Positions 1-7,569 of a stretch of DNA of 64,000 nucleotides are shown here, piece by piece; the first letter of the stretch is position 1, and every line of letters starts with the position of its first letter. This DNA is from Pseudomonas denitrificans (nom. rej.) (GTDB lineage Bacteria > Pseudomonadota > Gammaproteobacteria > Pseudomonadales > Pseudomonadaceae), in the NCBI RefSeq assembly GCF_008807415.1, contig NZ_CP043626.1, forward strand, positions 4,812,501 to 4,876,500, given 5' to 3'. Position numbers and translations under genes: made by a program. The notes beneath the pieces are model-generated. The model made no database searches. It saw only the letters and a program-made list of their open reading frames with translations, and was not told the DNA's origin.

Positions 1-1068
1 GACCACGACGGCCTGCTCGCCATCCCACCCCGCGGCGCCACTGTGCAACTGTCGCTGGGCTGGAGCGACACGGGGCTCGTCGAAAAGGGTAGCTACACCG
101 TCGACGAAACCGAGCACAGCGGCGCGCCGGACGTGCTCAGCATCCGCGGCCGCAGCGTGGACCTGCGCGGCGAGCTGAAGAAGAAGCGCGAGCGCAGCTG
201 GAGCACCACGACCCTGGGCGCCGTGGTGCAGGCCATTGCATCCGCTCACGGCCTCACCGCCGTCATCAGCGCCGCCCTGGGCGCCATCGAGCTGATGCAC
301 CTGGACCAGGCCAACGAGTCCGACGCCAACCTACTCGCCCGCCTCGGCGGCGAGCACGACGCCATCGCCACGGTGAAGGCCGGCCGGCTGCTGTTCATGC
401 CCACCGGCAAGAGCACCACCGCCAGTGGCCAGGCCCTGCCGCATGTGGTGCTGACCCGCCAGGATGGCGACCAGCACCGCTACCTGGAAGCCGACCGCGA
501 CGCCTATACCGGCGTGAAGGCGTACTACTACGAGATCAACAGCGCCGAGAAGAAAGAGGCCATCGCCGGCGGCGGCGAGAACATCAAGGAACTGCGCCAC
601 ACCTACGCCGACCAAGAGAGCGCCATTCGCGCCGCGCGTTCCGAGTGGAAGAAGCTGCAACGCGGAACTGCAACCCTCTCCTACACGCTCGCGAAGGGTC
701 GGCCGGAGCTGCTGCCGGACCAGACCTACACCCTCGCCGGGATCAAGGCCGAAATCGCTGCCATCGTCTGGCTGGGCGGCAACCTGCGCCACTCATTCAC
801 GCCGGAGAGCTTCACTACCAGCCTCGACCTGGAGTCGAAGCTTCCTGATAGCGACGACGTCGCCGACCTGGCCGAAGAGACTTCGAACTACACCGGCATC
901 CTAGCCTGGTACCGCGACGAGAAGACCGGCAAGCAGCACACCATCACCGCCGGCGACCAGACCCGGCCACGGCGCCTACACCACCTGTATGCCAGCAAGA
1001 CAACGGCGAAACGAGCAGTGGACCGGGAATGGAAGCGACTGCAGGCGAAAAACGCAGCCGCCAAGTAG
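1..1068 (+). CDS. Phage late control protein D (tail/baseplate hub), 5' end cut by window
   Basis: The reading frame is open from base 1, so the N-terminus lies outside the window; the GTG at 43 is internal. The visible 355 codons resemble the P2 gpD/late control D family, which in P2-like phages forms the hub of the contractile-tail baseplate. Family-like stretches include the ESDANLLARLGGEHDA segment and the repeated RH-YA-aa-A-R-W segments near 'ELRHTYADQESAIRAARSEW' and again at the C-terminus. It is the last late gene on this strand. Fourteen bases after the stop lies a GC-rich hairpin, and the next gene is convergent. Assignment is by pattern recognition of the family; the start cannot be judged. 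Confidence 0.85.
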   Translation, partial: DHDGLLAIPPRGATVQLSLGWSDTGLVEKGSYTVDETEHSGAPDVLSIRGRSVDLRGELKKKRERSWSTTTLGAVVQAIASAHGLTAVISAALGAIELMHLDQANESDANLLARLGGEHDAIATVKAGRLLFMPTGKSTTASGQALPHVVLTRQDGDQHRYLEADRDAYTGVKAYYYEINSAEKKEAIAGGGENIKELRHTYADQESAIRAARSEWKKLQRGTATLSYTLAKGRPELLPDQTYTLAGIKAEIAAIVWLGGNLRHSFTPESFTTSLDLESKLPDSDDVADLAEETSNYTGILAWYRDEKTGKQHTITAGDQTRPRRLHHLYASKTTAKRAVDREWKRLQAKNAAAK

Positions 1069-1076
1069 AAGGGGAA

Positions 1077-1094
1077 CCCCGGCCGAAGCCGGGG
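1077..1094. terminator. GC hairpin between convergent phage genes
   Basis: CCCCGGC and GCCGGGG form a perfect 7-bp stem around a CGAA tetraloop between the gpD stop and the convergent 38-residue gene. No long T run follows on either strand, so it may be a weak terminator of the late operon or a simple transcript end structure. Confidence 0.45.
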
Positions 1095-1110
1095 CAGCAC
1101 TGTGGGTGCC

Positions 1111-1227
1111 TTACTTGCCCGACTTCGCGAACGCCTCCATGAACCGCTTCAAGTCCTGATGCTGCTGCTCGTTGAGACGGCGCAGCAGGTCAAGAAAGAG
1201 TTGTTCAGCCTGGGTAAGTTTTTCCAT
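1111..1227 (-). CDS. Small 38-residue phage protein
   Basis: A 38-codon gene, starting MEKLTQAEQLFLDLLRRLNE and ending AFAKSGK, probably one amphipathic helix plus a short charged tail. The start is chosen because GGAG lies eight bases upstream of the ATG; a longer reading in the same frame would run through sequence with no ribosome site. Very small helical proteins next to the tail/lysogeny boundary are common in Pseudomonas prophages, but I do not recognise a function. It is separated from the upstream leftward operon by a terminator at 1444-1468, so it needs its own promoter in the 1228-1443 gap, where I see no convincing one. Confidence 0.6.
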   Translation of the reverse strand: MEKLTQAEQLFLDLLRRLNEQQHQDLKRFMEAFAKSGK

Positions 1228-1443
1228 CGTTGGTACTCCATTTCCATGTGACGGGCGCCTGGTGCGAAATGCACCGCCCACTGCGCCCGGGAGCCCCCCA
1301 TTCTCTGCACGTTTTCGCGTGCCACCAGCCTCCCTTAGCGAAAGATGGCGAGTATTCGAGGGGCGCCTCCGACGGGCGGCCACTCCCTAAGCTACGCACG
1401 TTTCCCAAAGTGCAAGCGCCAATCCGGCCCAGTTCGCGGGCAC

Positions 1444-1468
1444 AAAAAAGCCCAGGCTTGCCTGGGCT
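1444..1468 (-). terminator. Rho-independent terminator of the leftward lysogeny operon
   Basis: AGCCCAGG (1449-1456) pairs perfectly with CCTGGGCT (1461-1468) across a 4-base loop. On the minus strand the stem is followed by six Ts (1444-1449). It lies 18 bases after the stop of the polyproline gene and would end the repressor-headed operon. Confidence 0.85.
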
Positions 1469-1486
1469 ATCGACCTAACTGCTACG

Positions 1487-1600
1487 TCACCCCTTTCGCA
1501 CCGGCGGAATGGGCGGAGGCGGCGGTGGTGGCGGCGGACGAACATCGCCACGCACGTTACGAGTCGGCGGCGGTGGCGGCGGTGGCGGCTTCTGTGACAT
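1487..1600 (-). CDS. 37-residue polyproline peptide
   Basis: Reading leftward from the ATG at 1600, the peptide starts MSQK, then has eight prolines, a TRNVRGDVR spacer, nine prolines, IPPVRKG and a stop. Nineteen of 37 residues are proline, in two uninterrupted runs. A strong GGAGG sits six bases before the ATG, and the start is only eight bases after the stop of the upstream three-TM gene, so it looks like a real member of that operon and not just GC-rich repeat. No signal peptide or TM is visible. Runs of this length need EF-P for efficient translation in bacteria (known), so output may be self-limited. Function unknown; it could be a polyproline ligand for another protein of the operon. 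Confidence 0.6.
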   Translation of the reverse strand: MSQKPPPPPPPPTRNVRGDVRPPPPPPPPPIPPVRKG

Positions 1601-1608
1601 AGAACCTC

Positions 1609-2133
1609 CTACAGAGATGGCACTTTCTCGATGGCATACGATATTGCGGCAAATAGCACTGCGGCGATCAAAAGAACGTTGCAGTAGTACAGGCTCGATG
1701 CTTTCCGGTCATTGTTTACCGTTATGAGCGAAGAGCAGTTCATGAAGTCGGCGTAGACAGCGCGCCGAACTTCGGCAGCTACTATCGCGTCGCAGTCTTG
1801 CTGGTCGCTGTAGTACACCCGCAAGGATTGGCGCCACGTTTCCAAAGTGTTCGGATCAGCTAAAGCGCTATCCATCCGACCGAGCAACGCGTCGACGAAG
1901 AAGCCCGCGCCCACGCCGAGTGCCAATCCCGACATAGCGAATGTCACCCAGAACCAAATGCGAACGCCGAGTTCGAGCTCCTTGTAGCCGCCACCGATGA
2001 GTACGGCGTAGAAACCTACGACAGCCACCATGACCGCCAGCGGCACGTTCAGACGGGAGAATATCTGCTCTTTCCGCCCCAGTTCGTGGTAGTAGACCTT
2101 TTCGTAATGAGCGAATAGCTCGGTGTCGTTCAT
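1609..2133 (-). CDS. Three-TM membrane protein in the repressor operon
   Basis: A 174-residue protein with a charged N-terminal helix (1-28), a TM at about 29-48, a second at 57-83, a soluble helical part (84-145) and a third TM at about 149-168. The ATG is chosen because GGGAG lies eight bases upstream and the TM pattern starts soon after it; longer readings overlap the upstream gene. It lies 10 bases downstream of the exported protein gene and eight bases before the polyproline gene. The layout (cytoplasmic helix, TM pair, cytoplasmic helix, TM) recalls membrane effectors and superinfection-exclusion proteins of prophages, but I do not recognise the family. The function as an immunity or exclusion protein is inference from context. 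Confidence 0.75.
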   Translation of the reverse strand: MNDTELFAHYEKVYYHELGRKEQIFSRLNVPLAVMVAVVGFYAVLIGGGYKELELGVRIWFWVTFAMSGLALGVGAGFFVDALLGRMDSALADPNTLETWRQSLRVYYSDQQDCDAIVAAEVRRAVYADFMNCSSLITVNNDRKASSLYYCNVLLIAAVLFAAISYAIEKVPSL

Positions 2134-2143
2134 TACGATCTCC

Positions 2144-2743
2144 CTACCCTTTGAACGAAACCTTGGCACCGCTTGTTTCCAGCGCTTCCAAGAGCGCCTT
2201 CTTACCATCGGCCGTGGAGTAAAGGTCTTCGAAGTCCTTGCGCCAATTGTCGAGCTGTATATCGCCGGCCTGCTCAGGTTCCACCAGGTCAGCCAGGTCG
2301 TCTGCATCTACCAGCACACGCACAGCCTTGAGCGCCTGTTCGCGCGTGACGCTGATCTCCAGCTCAGGCTTTATCTGTAGCTTCACGGTGTAAGGGTTCA
2401 ACGTGATCTGGGCCGGGACGCTAGTAACGATAACTGCGGCAGCGTCTGTGTGTATGAAGGTCCGATAAACCCCGTACAGCGCTGCACGGACCACATCCTG
2501 TGCAACGTACCTGGGGAGGTCCGACTGCATGACCGGCGGAGACATTCGGATATGTAGAGGGGAACTAGATATCAGCTTGAAGGTGCCTTTCTCCGCCGAG
2601 TAATCACCTGCGTCCTCGATCATCGCGGAGACGTCATTGAAATGCAGCGGTTTGAGCGGTGCAGGTGCCGCTACCGCAGGGGTTACAGCGGCTGAGAAGG
2701 TGAGCGCAGCAGTCAGCAGCGCGAGGCGCAATCCTTTGTGCAT
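2144..2743 (-). CDS. Exported protein of the prophage repressor operon
   Basis: A 199-residue protein with a classical Sec signal peptide (MHKGLRLALL..., hydrophobic core to about residue 21, likely cleavage after AVA near residue 26). The mature part is mixed alpha/beta and acidic, with no cysteines and no obvious catalytic motif. AAGGAA precedes the ATG. It begins 23 bases after the repressor stop and is followed 10 bases later by the three-TM gene, so all are likely co-transcribed in the lysogen. I do not recognise the family. Periplasmic proteins made by lysogens often block phage DNA entry or alter the envelope (known for several prophages), which is the role I would test first. Confidence 0.75.
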   Translation of the reverse strand: MHKGLRLALLTAALTFSAAVTPAVAAPAPLKPLHFNDVSAMIEDAGDYSAEKGTFKLISSSPLHIRMSPPVMQSDLPRYVAQDVVRAALYGVYRTFIHTDAAAVIVTSVPAQITLNPYTVKLQIKPELEISVTREQALKAVRVLVDADDLADLVEPEQAGDIQLDNWRKDFEDLYSTADGKKALLEALETSGAKVSFKG

Positions 2744-2766
2744 CGGTAGTTCCTTAATCAGGGGTA

Positions 2767-3108
2767 TCAGCGAGGATCCTTCGTTTGCGACAGCGCCGAG
2801 GTCAATCGGCTAACAGCTGCTCGATCCTGATCGGGTAGCGACCTGTACTGCTCAAGGACTAAGCCCTCTTCAGCAGTCAGCGAGGCAGAAGGGAGCGGCG
2901 TGCGCGTACCCGTGACGACGTACAGCACATCAACACCGACCGCAGCAACGGCTGCCAGATACGCCGCATCAGGGCAGCGCTCGCCTTTTTCGTAGTTGTA
3001 CTGGGAGTTTTTTGAGGCCCCAGCCAAGGCTGCGAAGTCCGTCTGGATGAACCCCAAACGCTCCCGCTCTTCTTTCAGGCGCTCGCCTATTCCCACAAAT
3101 GTCTCCAT
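2767..3108 (-). CDS. Prophage immunity repressor, XRE/HTH type
   Basis: A 113-residue protein with an HTH_XRE domain at about residues 8-63 (IGERLKEERERLGFIQTDFAALAG, then a recognition-helix region SQYNYEKGERCPDAAYLAAV). The C-terminal part is short (ca. 50 residues) and has no Ser-Lys peptidase motif, so it is not a LexA/CI-type self-cleaving repressor and is closer in design to small dimeric P2 C-type repressors. It is divergent from the Cox-like gene, with a 72-base shared control region. It heads the leftward operon 3108 to 1487. Start ATG at 3108; a clear Shine-Dalgarno is not seen, which would fit a leaderless or weakly translated repressor. Confidence 0.85.
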   Translation of the reverse strand: METFVGIGERLKEERERLGFIQTDFAALAGASKNSQYNYEKGERCPDAAYLAAVAAVGVDVLYVVTGTRTPLPSASLTAEEGLVLEQYRSLPDQDRAAVSRLTSALSQTKDPR

Positions 3109-3114
3109 TGCGGA

Positions 3115-3143
3115 TTGACATTCCCACGATTGAGGGAAATACT
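3115..3143 (+). promoter_or_regulatory. Early promoter with operator palindrome in its spacer
   Basis: TTGACA (3115-3120), a 17-base spacer and AATACT (3138-3143) make a good sigma-70 promoter reading toward the Cox-like gene. The spacer holds the inverted repeat TTCCC (3121-3125) / GGGAA (3134-3138), centred eight bases apart, which would place a bound repressor directly over the promoter. Site function is inferred from position. Confidence 0.65.
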
Positions 3144-3152
3144 CCGCCTGCC

Positions 3153-3172
3153 ATCACACGAAATCACACGAA
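3153..3172 (+). promoter_or_regulatory. Tandem direct repeat before the Cox-like gene
   Basis: ATCACACGAA occurs twice head to tail (3153-3162 and 3163-3172), eight bases before the ATG of the Cox-like gene. In P2-type phages the Cox protein binds short directly repeated boxes (known), so these may be autoregulatory boxes of the downstream protein. They occupy the place where a Shine-Dalgarno is expected, and none is visible. Confidence 0.5.
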
Positions 3173-3180
3173 CGTGAACT

Positions 3181-3393
3181 ATGCCGAACGCCTACCCCAC
3201 GGAGCAAGCCTGCGCGGCTGCCCGAAAACGCATCACAAACCAGGGCCTGTCCGTCCGGGAATGGGCCGAGAGGCATGACCTGGACGAGAGCACCGTCTAC
3301 GCGGTCATCAACAGGCAGAAGAAGTGCCTACGCGGCAAAGCCCATCGCGCTGCCGTTCTGCTCGGCATCAAGGAAGGCACGGTCGAACAGTAG
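3181..3393 (+). CDS. Cox/Cro-like DNA-binding protein
   Basis: A 70-residue protein with one helix-turn-helix: YPTEQACAAARKRI, then LSVREWAERHDLDESTVYAVIN and a basic stretch RQKKCLRGKAHRAA. It is the first gene of the rightward early operon and divergent from the repressor, the usual place of the lytic-switch partner (Cro or Cox). The start ATG follows a tandem 10-base repeat and has no good ribosome site. The expected role is repression of the immunity promoter and, if Cox-like, help in excision together with the integrase at 12246. The HTH is visible; the Cox role is inferred from position. Confidence 0.75.
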   Translation: MPNAYPTEQACAAARKRITNQGLSVREWAERHDLDESTVYAVINRQKKCLRGKAHRAAVLLGIKEGTVEQ

Positions 3394-3422
3394 TTCGGTC
3401 GGTTCAAGGGGAAAACGAGAAC

Positions 3423-3908
3423 ATGAAACGCCAGATTCTTGATAGCCGCCGCAAGGCCGTGATGGCCGCCGTAGGGGCCTTCCCTGGCGGACGCGAGTGC
3501 GCAGCGGCGCACCTTGGCCTGGAAGCGAAGCGCTTCGACAACCAGCTCTACGAGAACCCGGGCCATCGCCCGCTGACCGACGAGCAGGTCCGCCAGCTGG
3601 AGCGCGTGAGCGGTACCAGCTTTCTGGCTGACTACATCGCATCCCTCTACGACGGCGTGTTTGCACCGATGCCTGAAGACGGCCCACTCGACAACCTCGA
3701 CCTCTACGAACGCTCTCTCGCCGCTGACGTGGCCGAGGGCAAGGTCGACCAGATCATTGCCAGGGCGCTGAAAGACGGCGTTATCGACGAGGCGGAAATC
3801 GCCGAAATCATCGCCGCCCATCGCGTACACCTGGCCGCCCGGCACGCAGAGGTCGGCGCCGTGATCACGCTGCACCGGAAAAATCCGGGCAGGCAGGAAC
3901 AGCAGTAA
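3423..3908 (+). CDS. YmfL-family putative regulatory protein
   Basis: A 161-residue protein starting at ATG 3423, preceded by GGGGAAAACGAGA. It begins MKRQILDSRRKAVMAAVGAF, followed by an HTH-like stretch (GGRECAAAHLGLEAKRFDNQLYE) that fits the phage regulators annotated as YmfL, which occupy the same place as lambda CII. The C-terminal half is acidic, then helical and basic (HRVHLAARHAE). In many Pseudomonas prophages a YmfL-like gene follows the Cro/Cox gene, as here. The family name is from memory. The role is probably transcriptional or replication control; it is not proven by any catalytic motif. Confidence 0.65.
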   Translation: MKRQILDSRRKAVMAAVGAFPGGRECAAAHLGLEAKRFDNQLYENPGHRPLTDEQVRQLERVSGTSFLADYIASLYDGVFAPMPEDGPLDNLDLYERSLAADVAEGKVDQIIARALKDGVIDEAEIAEIIAAHRVHLAARHAEVGAVITLHRKNPGRQEQQ

Positions 3909-3969
3909 GCGCACGACGCGCCGTTTAAGGCTACGGCCAGCGCCGCGATGCGGCTCGGGGAGAGTAAGG

Positions 3970-4248
3970 ATGAGCAGCTACAAACTGGTTTGCCCGCACT
4001 GCGCTGCAGCGATGCGGATTCGCACAAGCAAGGGGCAACACATCTTCCTGCGGGTGGCCTACCTGCAATGCACCAACGAGGCCTGCGGCTGGGCGGTGCG
4101 CGCTGAATTCGAGATGACCCATGAAATGAGCCCCTCCGGCATGCCGAATCCTTCGGTGCGCCTGCCGGTGGCGACCACGGCCCTGCGCCGCGAAGCCATG
4201 CGCAAGCAGGGCGACACCCAGCTCGATCTACTGGAGGCCTCCGCATGA
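3970..4248 (+). CDS. Ogr/Delta-type zinc-finger late activator
   Basis: A 92-residue protein with the four-cysteine Ogr/Delta pattern: C9-P-H-C12 near the N-terminus and C34-T-N-E-A-C39 about 22 residues later. In P2 and P4 such proteins bind upstream of late promoters and contact the RNA polymerase alpha subunit to switch on tail and capsid genes (known). The pattern SKGQHIFLRVAYLQCTNEACGWAV fits well. GGAG (3958-) precedes the ATG. Its stop overlaps the next start (ATGA at 4245), showing translational coupling. It supports a P2-like late-gene programme for this prophage, in agreement with the gpD gene at the left edge. Confidence 0.85.
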   Translation: MSSYKLVCPHCAAAMRIRTSKGQHIFLRVAYLQCTNEACGWAVRAEFEMTHEMSPSGMPNPSVRLPVATTALRREAMRKQGDTQLDLLEASA

Positions 4249-4526
4249 ACATCGTCCCGTTCAACCAGCAGCAAGCCAAGGACTACCGCGCCTTCATGCA
4301 GCAGGCGGCGCGCAGCTTCATCGACAAGCACGCGGCCGAGCACCTGGATGACGACGGCCTGTTCGAGCGAACCGTCTGCTACCTGGTCAACAACCTCGAA
4401 GTGCCCGCCTTCATGGCTGGACGCCTGGTGCTGCTGGCTACGAGCGACCGCCGCAGCGGCCTGCAGTCCCCGCTGCCGCCCCAACTACTGCCTCACCGAT
4501 TCCTGGCCGCTCCGGCCGCTCCCTGA
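4245..4526 (+). CDS. Small early phage protein, unknown
   Basis: A 93-residue protein (MNIVPFNQQQAKDYRAFMQQ...) starting on the ATGA overlap with the Ogr-type gene. The first 65 residues are helical with an acidic middle (HAAEHLDDDGLFERTVCYLVNNLEVPAF). The last 25 are low-complexity proline/leucine rich and may be poorly conserved. No catalytic or zinc motif is visible. The start is supported only by the overlap. I recognise no function. Confidence 0.6.
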   Translation: MNIVPFNQQQAKDYRAFMQQAARSFIDKHAAEHLDDDGLFERTVCYLVNNLEVPAFMAGRLVLLATSDRRSGLQSPLPPQLLPHRFLAAPAAP

Positions 4527-4593
4527 CCATCTGACGCCCTGTCCCACTGCCGTGGGTTTGGGGAAGTTGCACCCGTTTTCCAAGGAACAGGCC

Positions 4594-4827
4594 ATGCAAG
4601 ACGCCGTTGCGATCCAGCTCGACATGCCCAAGCCGGTGGCAGAAGCCCTGCTCACCAACCTGAGCGCCGAGCTGCGCCGCGCCCTGTCGCAGCACTGGTA
4701 CGACGACTGCTATCGCACTGTGCCGGAAGTCCTGCGCAGCAACCGAATCCTCGACGACTACCCGGCCCTCGCCGGCCAGAAACGCACCATCGGCGCGCTC
4801 CGCGCTGCCCTTGCCGCCAACCTGTAA
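4594..4827 (+). CDS. Small early phage protein, unknown
   Basis: A 77-residue protein beginning MQDAVAIQLDMPKPVAEALL, with AAGGAAC about nine bases upstream of the ATG at 4594. It is predicted helical, contains a central HWYDDCYRTVPEVLRSNRILDD stretch and ends basic-neutral. It sits 10 bases before the primase start, so it is probably in the same operon. No known domain is recognised. An upstream extension of the same frame lacks a ribosome site and runs through the previous gene. Confidence 0.6.
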   Translation: MQDAVAIQLDMPKPVAEALLTNLSAELRRALSQHWYDDCYRTVPEVLRSNRILDDYPALAGQKRTIGALRAALAANL

Positions 4828-4837
4828 GGCCTGATCC

Positions 4838-7561
4838 ATGACGATGCAAGAAACACTACGGGCGAAGGTCCTGCCAAAGCTGGAAGCCGACTTCGGCCTC
4901 AAGCACATGAGCGGCACCAACTACATGCGCAAGGGCAAATGCCCGGCGCACAGCTGCGGCAAGAACACGCTGTACACCTTCCACGACTCGCCCTGGATGC
5001 TCGTTTGCGGCCGGCCGGAGAAGTGCAACCACCGCGTCCACATCAAAGACATTTACCCCGAGCTGTTCAACGACTGGAGCGACCAGGCGCCGGCCACCGC
5101 CGACAATCCGACCGCCACCGCTCGCGCTTACCTGGAGTTCGCCCGCGGCTTCCGCCTGGAGCTGATCGAAGGGTGGTTCACCCAGGAAAACTACTGGGAC
5201 AGCAAGCTCAAGTTCGGCAGTGCCACCGTGCGCTTCCCGCTCGACAAGGGCGGCTACTGGGAGCGACTGATCGACCGCCCCGAGCGCTTCGGCAAGCAGA
5301 AGGCGCGCTTCAAGCATGGCGAGAGTTACAAGGGCGTCTGGTGGTGCCCCCCGTCACTCAACCTGGTCGAGGTCGACGAGCTGTGGATCGTCGAGGGCAT
5401 CTTTGACGCCATCGCCCTCATGCACAACGACCGCGCCGCCGTGTCGATGATGTCCAGCGCGCCCTTCCCGGCCGAGTCCCTCAAGGCCCTGAAGAAGCGT
5501 TGCCTGGACGAGGACAAGCGCCTGCCGCGGCTGATCTGGGCGCTGGACAACGAGCCGGTCGCCAAGGCCAACGCCCGCCGCTGGGCGAAGGAAGCCCGCG
5601 AGATGGGCTTCAAGTGCGAGGCAGCGGTCATCCCGCAGCGCGGCACGAAAAAGGTCGACTGGAACGACCTGCACCAGCGCTGGACCTTCATTGAAGGTGA
5701 CGACGAGCGCGCCAAGCGCATCGAGCTGGACCTCGACGAAGCCCGCCACGAAGGCGCCTTGCTGCTGGCCGAGACGGCCGAGGAAAAGGGCCTGCTGATG
5801 TACATGTGGGACGAGCGCAAGGAGTTCCACTTCTCGTTCCGCTCCCGCCTGTACTGGTTCAAGCTCGACGTGGAAGCCTACGACCGCGCCATCACCGACC
5901 TGGAAGACTCCGAGCGTGCCGAGGACAAGCAGCTCAACGACAAGCAGCGCCGTGAGAAGGCACTGCGCCGGTCGGGCTCCGTCGTGCGTATCGGCAACTG
6001 CTACTTCCAGGCGCTGTACTTCATGCGCAATGAGCAGACCGACGAGGCCTGGTACTACTTCCGAGTCGAGCGCCCCGAGGCGCCGACTATCAAGGCGACC
6101 TTTACCTCTGCCCAGATTTCCGCCTCGGCCGAGTTCCGCAAGCGCCTGCTCAACGTCTGCAACGGTGCGATGTTCACCGGCACACCGCAGCAGCTGGAGC
6201 GCATGCTTGAGCCGCAGCTCGACCGCCTCAAGTCCGTCCACACCATCGACTGGATCGGCTACACCCGCGAGCACGGCGTCTACGTCTTCAACGACTTGGC
6301 CATCGCCGGCGGCAAGGTCTACAGGCTCAACGAGGAAGACTTCTTCGACGTCGACCGCCTGAGCATCAAGAGCCAGAGCCAGTCCCCGGTACTGCACATC
6401 AACCCAGACCTCGCCACCTACAACGAAGGCTGGTTCGAAATGTTCTGGAAGTGCTTCAACGTGCGTGGGCTGGTCGTGCTCGCGTGGTGGCTCGGCGCGC
6501 TGTACGTCGAGCAAATCCGCCAGATTCACAAGTCGTTCCTGTTCCTGGAGCTGATCGGCGAGCCGGGCTCGGGCAAGACCACTCTCGTCGAGTTGTTCTG
6601 GAAGCTGGTGGGCCGCGTCGAGTACGAGGGTTTCGACCCGTCCAAGGCCACCGCTGCCAGCCGTGCGCGCAACTTCGCCCAGGTCGGCAACCTGCCGGTC
6701 GTGCTGATCGAGTCCGAGCGCGAGCAGAAGGAAGGCGCGCCGGTGAAGCACTTCGACTGGGATGAACTCAAGACCGCCTACAACGGCCGCAGCGTCCGCT
6801 CGACCGGCGTGAAGAACAACGGCAACGACACCCGCGAACCGCCGTTCCGCGGCGCGCTGATGATTGCCCAGAACAACGCCGTCAACGCCTCCGAGCCGAT
6901 CCTCCAGCGCCTGGGCCACGTCAACCTGACCCGCGAGCACCAGACCCCAGAGTCGAAGCTGCTGGCCGAGCAGCTGGAGCGCATGCCGGTGGAGCAGCTC
7001 AGCGGCTTTCTGGTGAAGGCCCTGCAGCCGGAAAGCAAGGTCATGGCCACCATCGACGAGCGCACGTCTGGATACGAGCAGGAACTGCTGGCCATGCCCG
7101 GCATCCGCACCGTGCGTATCGCCAAGAACCACGCGCAACTTCGCAGCCTGGTGGACTGCCTGCAGCTGGTGGTGCCACTCAGCGACGAGCGCGCACAGCT
7201 GGTTCACGCCGAGGTCAGCCGCATGGCGCTGGAGCGTCAGCAGGCCATCAACGCGGATCATCCCCTGGTGCGTGAATTCTGGGACCTCTTCGAGTTCCTC
7301 AACGGCCCGCTCGGCGAACTGACCGGCCAGCTCAACCACTCCCGCAAGAAGGAGTTCGTGGCCGTGAACCTCAACGAGTTCATCGAGATGGCGGCCAACA
7401 AGCGGCAGCAACTCCCGATCCTGAGCGAGCTCAAGCGCGTGCTCAAGACGAGCAAGTCACCGAAGTTCATCGAGTCCAACAAGGCCATCAACTCCGTCCG
7501 CCAGACCGACGCTTTCGACAAGCCGCGGACGGTGCGCTGCTGGCTGTTCCAACTCGTTTGA
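4838..7561 (+). CDS. Phage primase-helicase (zinc-binding, TOPRIM and P-loop domains)
   Basis: A 907-residue replication protein. Residues 35-63 hold four cysteines (C35, C40, C57, C63) in a CHC2-like primase zinc ribbon. A TOPRIM core follows at about 180-245, with the catalytic-glutamate strand ELWIVEGIFDAIAL and a second acidic strand LIWALDNE. The C-terminal half carries a Walker A motif GEPGSGKTT near residue 575 and a Walker B-like VVLIESERE near 622, typical of superfamily 3/DnaB-like phage helicases. It should unwind the origin and lay primers for phage replication. The start ATG 4838 has a second ATG six bases downstream; the ribosome site is poor for both. It ends where the first CGGCAA hairpin begins. 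Confidence 0.85.
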   Translation: MTMQETLRAKVLPKLEADFGLKHMSGTNYMRKGKCPAHSCGKNTLYTFHDSPWMLVCGRPEKCNHRVHIKDIYPELFNDWSDQAPATADNPTATARAYLEFARGFRLELIEGWFTQENYWDSKLKFGSATVRFPLDKGGYWERLIDRPERFGKQKARFKHGESYKGVWWCPPSLNLVEVDELWIVEGIFDAIALMHNDRAAVSMMSSAPFPAESLKALKKRCLDEDKRLPRLIWALDNEPVAKANARRWAKEAREMGFKCEAAVIPQRGTKKVDWNDLHQRWTFIEGDDERAKRIELDLDEARHEGALLLAETAEEKGLLMYMWDERKEFHFSFRSRLYWFKLDVEAYDRAITDLEDSERAEDKQLNDKQRREKALRRSGSVVRIGNCYFQALYFMRNEQTDEAWYYFRVERPEAPTIKATFTSAQISASAEFRKRLLNVCNGAMFTGTPQQLERMLEPQLDRLKSVHTIDWIGYTREHGVYVFNDLAIAGGKVYRLNEEDFFDVDRLSIKSQSQSPVLHINPDLATYNEGWFEMFWKCFNVRGLVVLAWWLGALYVEQIRQIHKSFLFLELIGEPGSGKTTLVELFWKLVGRVEYEGFDPSKATAASRARNFAQVGNLPVVLIESEREQKEGAPVKHFDWDELKTAYNGRSVRSTGVKNNGNDTREPPFRGALMIAQNNAVNASEPILQRLGHVNLTREHQTPESKLLAEQLERMPVEQLSGFLVKALQPESKVMATIDERTSGYEQELLAMPGIRTVRIAKNHAQLRSLVDCLQLVVPLSDERAQLVHAEVSRMALERQQAINADHPLVREFWDLFEFLNGPLGELTGQLNHSRKKEFVAVNLNEFIEMAANKRQQLPILSELKRVLKTSKSPKFIESNKAINSVRQTDAFDKPRTVRCWLFQLV

Positions 7562-7569
7562 CAACCCCG

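Noticed and set aside
1205..1408. 67-codon minus-strand frame in the gap between the 38-residue gene and the terminator
   Set aside because: No ribosome site, low-complexity translation, overlaps the start region of a better supported small gene.
5354..7411. 685-codon open frame on the minus strand
   Set aside because: It is the mirror of the primase-helicase gene; high GC3 keeps antisense frames open. The plus frame has zinc, TOPRIM and Walker motifs, the minus frame only V/L/A/Q/H-rich low-complexity sequence.
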